From: Dehalococcoidia bacterium
Lineage (GTDB): Bacteria > Chloroflexota > Dehalococcoidia > GIF9 > AB-539-J10
Assembly: GCA_030606765.1 (NCBI GenBank)
Contig: JAUWFX010000025.1
Coordinates: 1 to 14,473 of the forward strand
Direction: 5' to 3'
DNA length: 14,473 nucleotides
Under the pieces are notes generated by a model. That model was not told where the DNA came from, searched no databases, and was given only the letters and a program-made list of their open reading frames with translations. How positions within the stretch are numbered: position 1 is the first letter of the stretch; each line of letters starts with the position of its first letter. Both the position numbers and the translations under genes were made by a program. Below are positions 7,896 to 14,049 of this stretch, piece after piece.

Positions 7896-8798
7896 CTATA
7901 AATTGACTGCCCGATCCAGGCAACGCTTCCACCGAGCATTTACCCAACCCTGTAGTTCGTTAATCTGCTCTTCGGTAATATTCTTGAACCTCCCCTGTTC
8001 CTTGAGATATTCTCTCAATGGCTTCAGGTTACCTCTCCGGGCAACGGACTCACTGGCCGAAGCGAGGCGGAAAATGCCGTCTTCAACCTCATAAAGTATC
8101 ACCCATCCCGTTTCCACCGCAAGCTTGCCGATTTTGATAGTGTCACTGAAGTGGAAAGACCATCCCGGGGGGCAGGGTGTGAATACATGTATAAACCTGG
8201 TCCCTCGTATCATCCTCGCTTTCCTGACTTTTTCATAAAGGTCCAGGGGATAAGAAGCATTTGCAGTAGCAACATAAGGGATGCCATGTGCCTCCATTAT
8301 GGCTGTTATGTCTTTCTGGTTCTGCTGTTTGCCCAGAATAGGTGTAGTGCCTGAAATCGCACCCAGTGGCGTGGAGCCTGAGCGCTGATTACCGGTATTC
8401 ATGTAGCCTTCATTGTCGTAGCAGATATAAAGGAAATCGTTCTGTCTTTCAGCAGCGGCGCTCAGCGCTTGGATCCCTATGTCATGCGTCCCACCATCAC
8501 CAGCGATAGCCAGCACGGTCACCCCTTCTTTGCCCAAGGCTTTCAGCCCGGCAACCAAGCCGGTAGCTGATGCCGCGGTGGAGGCGAATGGCGTATTTAC
8601 ACAGGGGACAGTGACAGATGTTACTGGATACATGCCATGCAGTACTGTGAGGCAACTGGCTGGCACCGTCACAATAACCTGCCCTTCCAGTGCTTTCAGA
8701 ATGTGACGGTAAGCAAGCGACAAGGCACAGCCAGGGCAGGTCCTGTTACCTGGCAGTAGATATTCCTTTTCGGTCATGTTGACAGCATTAGTCTTCAT
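7896..8798 (-). CDS. porB: 2-oxoacid (pyruvate):ferredoxin oxidoreductase, beta subunit
   Basis: The thiamine-diphosphate-binding subunit of a four-subunit pyruvate (or related 2-oxoacid):ferredoxin oxidoreductase, which interconverts pyruvate + CoA and acetyl-CoA + CO2 with ferredoxin as electron carrier. The TPP/Mg motif is AGDGGTHDIG (GDG at about residues 100-102) followed by YDNEGYMNTGNQRS (127-140). Cysteines at 21 and 24 (CPGC), 49 and 209 (TPCPPGW) are the expected [4Fe-4S] ligands. A GTG at 8822 would overlap porA, but the ATG at 8798 is preceded by GAGAGGG about 9 nt upstream (8807-8813), so I chose it (300 residues). It is the last gene of the por operon and starts 13 bp after the porA stop. 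Pyruvate is the likeliest substrate; 2-oxoisovalerate or another 2-oxoacid cannot be excluded. Confidence 0.95.
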   Translation of the reverse strand: MKTNAVNMTEKEYLLPGNRTCPGCALSLAYRHILKALEGQVIVTVPASCLTVLHGMYPVTSVTVPCVNTPFASTAASATGLVAGLKALGKEGVTVLAIAGDGGTHDIGIQALSAAAERQNDFLYICYDNEGYMNTGNQRSGSTPLGAISGTTPILGKQQNQKDITAIMEAHGIPYVATANASYPLDLYEKVRKARMIRGTRFIHVFTPCPPGWSFHFSDTIKIGKLAVETGWVILYEVEDGIFRLASASESVARRGNLKPLREYLKEQGRFKNITEEQINELQGWVNARWKRCLDRAVNL

Positions 8799-8811
8799 CG
8801 GGTAAGCCCTC

Positions 8812-10047
8812 TCAAATGGCACATATCCATTCGGGATATTCTTTGTTTAAATCGCCCTCTTTCACCGACAGCAGCGATTTGTTTACCGCATCTACCAGCT
8901 CTCTTGCTTTAACGTCACGGCCACCCAGTCCAACAATGAAGTTTCGTATTACCGCATTTATGGAACTTCCGTAGAGAGCTGATTTGATCTCCGAGCAGGT
9001 GGCTCCTTCTATGCCATAACTGATATTCTTATCGAAGATCACAACAAGGCGGGATTTTTCCAATGCGTGGACCACATCTGACTTAGGGAATGGCCTGAAC
9101 ACTCTCAAGCCCAAGACACCCACTTTGTGCCCAGCCTCCCGAAGCATGTCTGCGGCTACTATCGCCTCCATTGCTAAACTGCCCATGGCTACAATAACTA
9201 TATCGGCGTCATCCAGTCTGTCTTCCCAGAACATACTGGCATAGCTTCTGCCAAATAATTCACCGAATTCTCGCCCCACCGTGGTTATCGTTTCTCTTGA
9301 GTTCTGCAACGCCTCTTGAAGAAGATACCTCAGTTCCATATACCCATGGCAGAGCACGCCTTCAGCGTTAACTCTGGGATTGGCCAGGGTCACAAGGTTA
9401 TAGTTTTTGGGGTTGGCCGGGTCTAGTATCGTGTGTGGCTTGTATGGGGGTAGAAATCTGTTCACATCCTCCTGTGACGGTACATCCACTGGCATTTCAG
9501 TGTGAGATAGAATATAACCGTCGTAGCAGACCATAACCGGGACATAAACTGACTCAGCGATCTTATAAGCCTGGATTATCGAGTCTACTATCTCCTGATT
9601 GTTTCGAGCGTATATTTGTATCCAACCGGTGTCTCGTTGGGATATAGAGTCCTGCTGATCATTGAGCACATTCCAAGGCGCTCCAATAGCACGGTTTACG
9701 CAGGCGAGGACGACCGGGAGACGTGCCCCGGCAGCCCAATGTAGCATCTCATGCATATAGGCCAAGCCATGCGCACTAGTAGCAGTGAAGGTCCTGGCTC
9801 CTACCATAGAAGCTGAAGTGCATACGGCGAGGGCACTATGCTCACTCTCGACGGCAATGTACTGGGCATCGAGTTCCCCTCTTTCGACGAATTCGGAGAG
9901 CGTTTCAGTGACTGGTGATTGGGGTGTAATAGGATAGGCAGCAATTACTTGAACACGGCTGAGTTTCGCCCCTTGGGCCGCAGCATGATTGCCATCGAGT
10001 ATCCTAGTGGTGGCTCTTCTGGCCCTTTTTTTGCTCACAAAAATCAC
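8812..10047 (-). CDS. porA: 2-oxoacid (pyruvate):ferredoxin oxidoreductase, alpha subunit
   Basis: The alpha subunit (411 residues) carries the pyrimidine-side TPP contacts and, in the known enzymes, part of the substrate and CoA site. Visible hallmarks are AAYPITPQSP (residues 36-45), the conserved Glu in AVESEHSA (E68), TFTATSAHGL (86-95), NRAIGAPWN (118-126) and the DxxDxxxxRDTGW segment (130-142). After these comes the C-terminal transketolase-like domain (DIVIVAMGSLAMEAI ... VGVLGLRVFRPFP). The start is a GTG that directly follows the porD stop codon (TGAGTG), so translation is probably coupled to porD. The ribosome binding site is weak. The GTG at residue 4 is an alternative start. Confidence 0.96.
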   Translation of the reverse strand: MIFVSKKRARRATTRILDGNHAAAQGAKLSRVQVIAAYPITPQSPVTETLSEFVERGELDAQYIAVESEHSALAVCTSASMVGARTFTATSAHGLAYMHEMLHWAAGARLPVVLACVNRAIGAPWNVLNDQQDSISQRDTGWIQIYARNNQEIVDSIIQAYKIAESVYVPVMVCYDGYILSHTEMPVDVPSQEDVNRFLPPYKPHTILDPANPKNYNLVTLANPRVNAEGVLCHGYMELRYLLQEALQNSRETITTVGREFGELFGRSYASMFWEDRLDDADIVIVAMGSLAMEAIVAADMLREAGHKVGVLGLRVFRPFPKSDVVHALEKSRLVVIFDKNISYGIEGATCSEIKSALYGSSINAVIRNFIVGLGGRDVKARELVDAVNKSLLSVKEGDLNKEYPEWICAI

Positions 10048-10356
10048 TCAATCCGTCTCACTGGGACAGAATTCCTCTTCATGTACCATGGTTATAGCAT
10101 GTGGTGGACATACTTGCGCGCATATTCCACAGCCTTTGCAGTATTCCATATTTATCTTGATGGGTATGGTTTTACTAATAACAGCATCTGGACAATAGAG
10201 CCAGCATAGAAAACAGGAAGGCTTGTTTTGCCTAACTGGTAGGCACTTTTCTTGGTCTATCGCTGGAAATGAGTCGCGCCACTCGCCTGTTCTACCTGCC
10301 TCGCCAACAGCCGGTGATGATTCACTACATATGTGCTGGCAATCTCTGGTTCCCAT
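10048..10356 (-). CDS. porD: 2-oxoacid (pyruvate):ferredoxin oxidoreductase, delta (ferredoxin-like) subunit
   Basis: A 102-residue 2x[4Fe-4S] ferredoxin-like subunit that passes electrons from the catalytic subunits to external ferredoxin. The second cluster motif is canonical: C73-x2-C76-x2-C79-x3-C83-P. The first is stretched: C48-x2-C51-x3-C55-P is normal, but the nearest preceding cysteine is C38, nine residues before C48 instead of two. The stretch GEWR at 24-27 matches the N-terminal region of PorD proteins. Residues 1-20 carry two extra cysteines (C6, C10) and do not resemble the family. The ATG lies 9 bp after the porC stop; GAGG 12 nt upstream of it may be the ribosome binding site. 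Confidence 0.93.
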   Translation of the reverse strand: MGTRDCQHICSESSPAVGEAGRTGEWRDSFPAIDQEKCLPVRQNKPSCFLCWLYCPDAVISKTIPIKINMEYCKGCGICAQVCPPHAITMVHEEEFCPSETD

Positions 10357-10365
10357 GACTGGCTG

Positions 10366-10941
10366 TTACCTCATTTTTTCGAGTCTAGTTATCTCGTAGG
10401 TCTGTTCAATGGCGGCGAGATTAATACCTACCTCGCTGTTGGAAAATCTCTCTCTTATTGCCCTCTCTATACTTGCCATGCCTACCGCTTCAGTAGCACG
10501 GATAAACGCACCCAGTATCGCTGTATTCACAATCGTGAGGCCAGCGACTATCAGTCCCAGGCTCGAGCATACTCCAGTAGCATCAGCAGTAGCGATGTTG
10601 AAGTCGCCTCCAAGGTCAAGCTCCTTTGGATGTCGCCAAGAATTTACGATGAGCCATCCTCCTTTGACTAGCCCGCTGGTTACTTCATCGTATTTCAGCA
10701 GGGTATGGTCTAGAACTACCACTACATTGGGGTTTTCTACCTGGGATACTACCATGACTGTCTGCGGGGAAATCCTGGTTGATGCACTTACCGGAGCGCC
10801 TCGCCTCTCGGCGCCGAACGATGGCGCAGCAGTTACTCCTTGATAGCCTTCAAGGTAGGCTGCTTGTGCCAAAATCTTGGCTGCCGTTATAGCTCCCTGA
10901 CCACCTCGCCCATGCCACCTAATTTCATAATGGTCTTTCAT
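10366..10941 (-). CDS. porC: 2-oxoacid (pyruvate):ferredoxin oxidoreductase, gamma subunit
   Basis: A 191-residue gamma subunit, which in the known enzymes binds CoA and completes the catalytic core. It has the diagnostic N-terminus RWHGRGGQGAITAA (residues 8-21) and PSFGAERRGAPVSASTRIS (40-58), and the later IVNTAILGAF segment. It is the first gene of the operon, giving the order gamma-delta-alpha-beta also found in archaeal-type Por enzymes. The ATG at 10941 is preceded by only a weak GTGG. The leader from the promoter at 11016-11045 would be about 68 nt. Confidence 0.95.
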   Translation of the reverse strand: MKDHYEIRWHGRGGQGAITAAKILAQAAYLEGYQGVTAAPSFGAERRGAPVSASTRISPQTVMVVSQVENPNVVVVLDHTLLKYDEVTSGLVKGGWLIVNSWRHPKELDLGGDFNIATADATGVCSSLGLIVAGLTIVNTAILGAFIRATEAVGMASIERAIRERFSNSEVGINLAAIEQTYEITRLEKMR

Positions 10942-11015
10942 CCACAGATAGTGTTTTTATGATTCCGGCAATCTCAGGAGACTAATCGTTTCTTGCTCCA
11001 AAGGCGACTAGCTAT

Positions 11016-11045
11016 ATTGTATAGACCATTAGCTGCATGTGTCAA
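11016..11045 (-). promoter_or_regulatory. Promoter of the por operon
   Basis: Read on the minus strand: TTGACA (11045-11040, perfect -35), an 18-bp spacer and TACAAT (11021-11016, 5/6 to consensus), with predicted start near 11009. It sits in the gap between pgm and porC and points to porC. It is among the best promoter matches seen in the window. Confidence 0.7.
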
Positions 11046-11081
11046 ATACAAGCCACAGGCTAAAATAATTTGCCGACAAAG

Positions 11082-11105
11082 AGCAAAATCCGTTATGATT
11101 TTGCT
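11082..11105. repeat. Inverted repeat upstream of por promoter (terminator or operator)
   Basis: A perfect 9-bp inverted repeat, AGCAAAATC and GATTTTGCT, around a 6-base loop. It lies 37 bp upstream of the por -35 box and 114 bp after the pgm stop. On the minus strand it is followed by CTTTG, not a clean T-run, so it may be a modest terminator for pgm or a protein-binding site for por. Confidence 0.55.
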
Positions 11106-11137
11106 AGCAGGCTTCGGCGTGAGCTCAGCCGAATGCT
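11106..11137. repeat. Second inverted repeat in the pgm-porC gap
   Basis: TTCGGC (11113-11118) and GCCGAA (11128-11133) flank a palindromic TGAGCTCA, so the element is nearly symmetric, with one extra G. AGCA and TGCT extend the stem outside with a 3-base bulge. It directly abuts the other inverted repeat. As RNA it would form a GC-rich hairpin downstream of pgm; as DNA it looks operator-like. Confidence 0.45.
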
Positions 11138-11219
11138 CCGGGCAAACAGACTAGGCCTATTTTCACAGAAGAATTGAGAAACCCTGGGATATTTCCTTTT
11201 AAATTCTTGCAGGGCTACT

Positions 11220-12647
11220 TTAGAGGCTTATCAGCTTTTTGCCCTCATCCAGCAGCTCCCTTGCCCTTTCCAGGCTTTCAGCTTCAGCATAGATGCGGAC
11301 CAGTGGTTCTGTGCCGGAAAAGCGGATGAGCAGCCAGGACTCATCGCCAAGGAAGAGGCGAAAACCACCGGTGGTATCTACTTTGGTCACCTTTGAGCCG
11401 GCTATGCTGGCTGGGGAACCGGAACTGAGTCGGTGCAGGATTGTCTGACGCTTAGCTGCGGAAATATGAAAATCCCTGCGATCATAATAATGAGGTCCAA
11501 CTTTGCTGTAAAGGTAGTCTAGAAGCTGGGATGGTGTTTTTCTTGTTTTTACCATAAAGTCAAGGAAGTAAAGCCCGGCAAGTATGGCATCTCTTTCCGG
11601 GACATGACCGCGAAAGCCATAGCCGCCACTCTCTTCTCCACCAATGACGGCGTTTTTCTCCATCATCAAGGGGGCGACATATTTGAAACCCACCGGCGTT
11701 TCGTAAACAGGCACATCAAAGAGCTTCCCCAAGCGGGAAATCATCATGGTGGAAGTTAATGTTCTTATCATGGCGCCACGCTCACCACGAACCTCCAGGA
11801 GATAGAGACAAAGCAAGGCAAAAACTTGATGCTGGGTTAAAAATTGTCCCTTTTCGTCTACGATGCCAATACGGTCGGCGTCTCCATCAGTGGCTAAGCC
11901 CACGTCAGCCTTTTGCTCAACGACCAACCGGGAAAGTTTGGTCAGGTTTTTAGCAATTGGCTCAGGCTGAATTTGGGGGAATGAAGGGTTTCTTTCAGCG
12001 TTAATTTCGGTAATTCTCAGGTTACCATCTTGAAGGGCTATCTTAAAATAGCCAATACCAGCACCATACATGGAGTCAACTAGGATATTTAATTTCTGGC
12101 GGCGCAATTCTTCTATATCAACAAAGTGACTAAGGTGCTCGAAGTAAGCAGGAGCGGGGTCCACATAGTCAATAACTCCTTTCTTTAAGGCCTTATCCAA
12201 AGCAAGCCTTTTCACACCCCCTCTCCGCCGGGTGAGGAAGGCGATATTTCTTTCTATCTGAGAAGTTATCTCTTCTGGAGCGCTAGCCCCATCCTGAGAT
12301 TTATATTTGAACCCGTTCCATGAACCAGGGTTGTGGCTGGCAGTTATCACAATAGCCCCAGCGGACTTAGTAGCCGGGACAGTAAAGCTCACCACCGGCG
12401 TAGGGGCTGGCTTGAGGCAGAGGTGGACCTTGATATCGTTGCCGGCTATCACCTCAGCAGCAGCAGCAGCAAAATCTTCAGAGGCGAAGCGAGTATCATA
12501 GCCAATGACCAGGCTTTGTTTATCGAGTCCATCTTGCTTGAGGTATTCTGCTACGGCCTGAGCACAGATGCGCACATTGTCGAAGGTGAAATCCTCGGCG
12601 ATAATCCCTCGCCACCCATCGGTGCCGAATTTTATTGAATTAGTCAT
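11220..12647 (-). CDS. Phosphoglucomutase/phosphomannomutase family protein
   Basis: A 475-residue alpha-D-phosphohexomutase that interconverts hexose 1- and 6-phosphates, feeding nucleotide-sugar and glycan synthesis or glycogen metabolism. All four domain hallmarks are present: N-terminal FGTDGWRG (residues 7-14); catalytic phosphoserine S104 in TASHNP (102-107); Mg-binding DGDADR (254-259); sugar-specificity loop GEESGG (337-342); and phosphate-binding RFSGTEP (442-448). GEESGG is of the type seen in phosphoglucomutases and bifunctional PGM/PMM enzymes, so glucose versus mannose preference is not certain; a glucosamine mutase is less likely. The ATG at 12647 has only a distant GGAG as ribosome binding site. 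The gene stands alone, with paired inverted repeats between it and porC. Confidence 0.95.
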   Translation of the reverse strand: MTNSIKFGTDGWRGIIAEDFTFDNVRICAQAVAEYLKQDGLDKQSLVIGYDTRFASEDFAAAAAEVIAGNDIKVHLCLKPAPTPVVSFTVPATKSAGAIVITASHNPGSWNGFKYKSQDGASAPEEITSQIERNIAFLTRRRGGVKRLALDKALKKGVIDYVDPAPAYFEHLSHFVDIEELRRQKLNILVDSMYGAGIGYFKIALQDGNLRITEINAERNPSFPQIQPEPIAKNLTKLSRLVVEQKADVGLATDGDADRIGIVDEKGQFLTQHQVFALLCLYLLEVRGERGAMIRTLTSTMMISRLGKLFDVPVYETPVGFKYVAPLMMEKNAVIGGEESGGYGFRGHVPERDAILAGLYFLDFMVKTRKTPSQLLDYLYSKVGPHYYDRRDFHISAAKRQTILHRLSSGSPASIAGSKVTKVDTTGGFRLFLGDESWLLIRFSGTEPLVRIYAEAESLERARELLDEGKKLISL

Positions 12648-12867
12648 AATAATTTCTTCGCTCCACTGTATTCACAGTCGCAGCAATCGGGGGGAATTTC
12701 AGACTCCTACCAGAGTTCTACGTCAGCTCAAGGACAACGACATCTCTAGTTCACGACATCCAATTGCGTTTCCGGTGTGTGCCCGCTCCATATGCGAGCC
12801 CTCCGCCATCCGAGTCCGCCTGAACAGCGCCTACACCATAGAAAGCCTGGATTCGGGGTATGTTTAG

Positions 12868-13680
12868 CTAAGCTCTCCATAGGCCCTGCGACCATTGCAG
12901 GAGATTTACTACCGGATCGATGAGCGCCTCCCTGACAACTGCACGCAAGAAATCGTTCCTCGCTATGAAGTCGGCCACAGGAGGACTGAGCCTGTAATAA
13001 GCCTCCACAAATCGCGAACCCAGAGCGCTCTCCAGTAACACTTGGTCCCGGAAATCACGCAATATGTCAAGCTGACTGGCTGTTTCTGTGCCATAGGCCG
13101 CGGTCGCAATGAAGCAGAAGCCCGTCACCCAGAATAAACCAATCTCATCGAACCGTATTTCCGCCCCATCAACCCAATCAGTTCCCAGGAGGCGTATTCT
13201 TGCATGAGTCGTACAGATTGGTGCCAGTATCTGGCTAGCCCTTTGCCTATAGGCGCCGTTCGTGTCGGTGATGGACAGCAGTGTTGTCGAACTCAGTTGG
13301 GTCCCATTCACTCCCGACCCTGACCAGAAGTCGATAGCAATAACACCGGTGACATTGCTGGTAACGTTGCCGGAAACATATATCCATCCCCAGGCTTCAT
13401 ATGTCAGCGCCATGGTGATATTGCCGATACCCACCCACTGTGTGAGCGTGTCACCTTCCCCTGTTATCCGGGCGGTCCAATTACCTACATAGATCGGTCC
13501 GGTATCTACACGCGTAGCGTTTCCGGTCAGGTTCCATCCGTACGGTACTTCCCCTTCTCCCTGCTCAAAGCTCTGGTTATCGATTATGCCTCCGGCGCTT
13601 ACATAGCTGGAGGGCAAGAAGACAAAAACCCCGGTCACGACGAGCAAAACTGTTAGCATGACCCTTATGTGTCTATTCAT
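12868..13680 (-). CDS. Secreted protein with carbohydrate-binding-like domain and C-terminal CFI-box
   Basis: Residues 1-28 are a signal peptide: basic NRHIR, a hydrophobic core of about 15, then SYVSA before the likely cleavage site. Residues about 31-183 look like an extracellular beta-sandwich (NQSFEQG ... YGWNLTGNATRVDTG ... EIRFDEIGLFW), similar in pattern to carbohydrate-binding modules. The C-terminal part begins with CFIATAAYGTE (residues 189-199) and continues with a helical stretch containing LRDFRDQVLL and YYRLSPPVADFI. This matches the CFI-box domain found at the end of many exported bacterial and archaeal proteins, of unknown function. The start is set at 13680: the Shine-Dalgarno AGGAGGT (13686-13692) is ideally spaced there. 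An upstream in-frame start at 13734 would precede the predicted transcription start. No enzymatic motif is seen. Confidence 0.85.
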   Translation of the reverse strand: MNRHIRVMLTVLLVVTGVFVFLPSSYVSAGGIIDNQSFEQGEGEVPYGWNLTGNATRVDTGPIYVGNWTARITGEGDTLTQWVGIGNITMALTYEAWGWIYVSGNVTSNVTGVIAIDFWSGSGVNGTQLSSTTLLSITDTNGAYRQRASQILAPICTTHARIRLLGTDWVDGAEIRFDEIGLFWVTGFCFIATAAYGTETASQLDILRDFRDQVLLESALGSRFVEAYYRLSPPVADFIARNDFLRAVVREALIDPVVNLLQWSQGLWRA

Positions 13681-13685
13681 GTTCC

Positions 13686-13692
13686 ACCTCCT
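13686..13692 (-). promoter_or_regulatory. Strong Shine-Dalgarno site of the CFI-box gene
   Basis: AGGAGGT on the minus strand, five bases before the ATG at 13680. It fixes the start and is complementary to the CCTCC of the 16S 3' end in this window. It is the strongest ribosome binding site among the genes here. Confidence 0.85.
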
Positions 13693-13733
13693 CTTGCAAC
13701 AGTTTAACTTTTCCAAAATCGTAACTCCTAACA

Positions 13734-13762
13734 ATATTATATCATCCTTTACGCATCGTCAA
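13734..13762 (-). promoter_or_regulatory. Promoter of the CFI-box gene
   Basis: On the minus strand TTGACG (13762-13757) is followed by a perfect TATAAT (13741-13736) at 15 bp, or by TAATAT (13739-13734) at the preferred 17 bp. The predicted start is near 13728, leaving a leader of about 47 nt with the strong ribosome binding site. Confidence 0.6.
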
Positions 13763-13985
13763 GATTTTGCATGCATTCCGTCAACATTGGTAAATTGGTA
13801 AAAAGTCAGCAAAATGGATGATATTGGCTCAGTACTGACCCCACACCACTACCTAATAGTAGGCTGATAAGCTATAAAACCCTTGAGGCGGTTTTTGAAA
13901 AAACTCATCTGTTACCAAACGTATTATACAGACAATACTTTTAACAACTGAATAGTGGAAGGAAGGAAAAATTTCAAACACTCAG
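13763..13985. other. Gene-free spacer between 16S rRNA and the CFI-box gene
   Basis: No coding potential, tRNA or 23S sequence is seen on either strand. It holds a tandem TTGGTAAA pair (13787-13802) and a second TTGACG copy (13784-13779, minus strand). A short inverted repeat, AAAACC/GGTTTT (13876-13895), could be a terminator on either strand, but its stem is only 6 bp. A GTATT/AATAC repeat lies near 13920-13938. The A-run at 13967-13971 reads as TTTTT on the minus strand, downstream of the 16S hairpins. Confidence 0.55.
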
Positions 13986-14007
13986 CGATAGACTTCTCAG
14001 TCTATCG
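13986..14007 (-). terminator. Hairpin downstream of 16S rRNA (terminator or processing stem)
   Basis: A perfect 9-bp stem, CGATAGACT/AGTCTATCG, closed on the minus strand by GAGA, a stable GNRA tetraloop. A TTTTT run follows about 14 nt later (13971-13967). The stem position suits the end of a stand-alone 16S transcript, but the T-run is not directly adjacent, so a processing role is equally possible. Confidence 0.55.
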
Positions 14008-14013
14008 ACCGAC

Positions 14014-14049
14014 CTAGGAATCATTAAGTTTTTCACTTAGACTCCCTAG
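14014..14049 (-). ncRNA. Stem-loop at the 16S rRNA 3' border
   Basis: On the minus strand the RNA can fold as CUAG-G-GAGUC-UAAGU, GAAAA loop, ACUUA-(AU bulge)-GAUUC-CUAG: about 13-14 pairs with a bulged G, a 2-base bulge and one G-U pair. It begins at the mature 3' end and probably marks the precursor that is trimmed to give 16S rRNA. Confidence 0.5.

Noticed and set aside
10333..10843. Long plus-strand open frames opposite porC (144 and 112 codons).
   Set aside because: They lie antisense to a well-supported Por subunit and have no domain features; they are shadows of its codon bias.
12568..12867. A plus-strand 99-codon open frame across the pgm start and the following gap.
   Set aside because: Its first part is the antisense of pgm, and the rest shows no recognisable motif or good ribosome binding site.
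13918..13945. TATAAT on the minus strand at about 13921-13926, possibly a second promoter for the CFI-box gene.
   Set aside because: No acceptable -35 at 16-18 bp; the nearest (TTGTTA) is only 13 bp away. The promoter at 13734-13762 is better placed.
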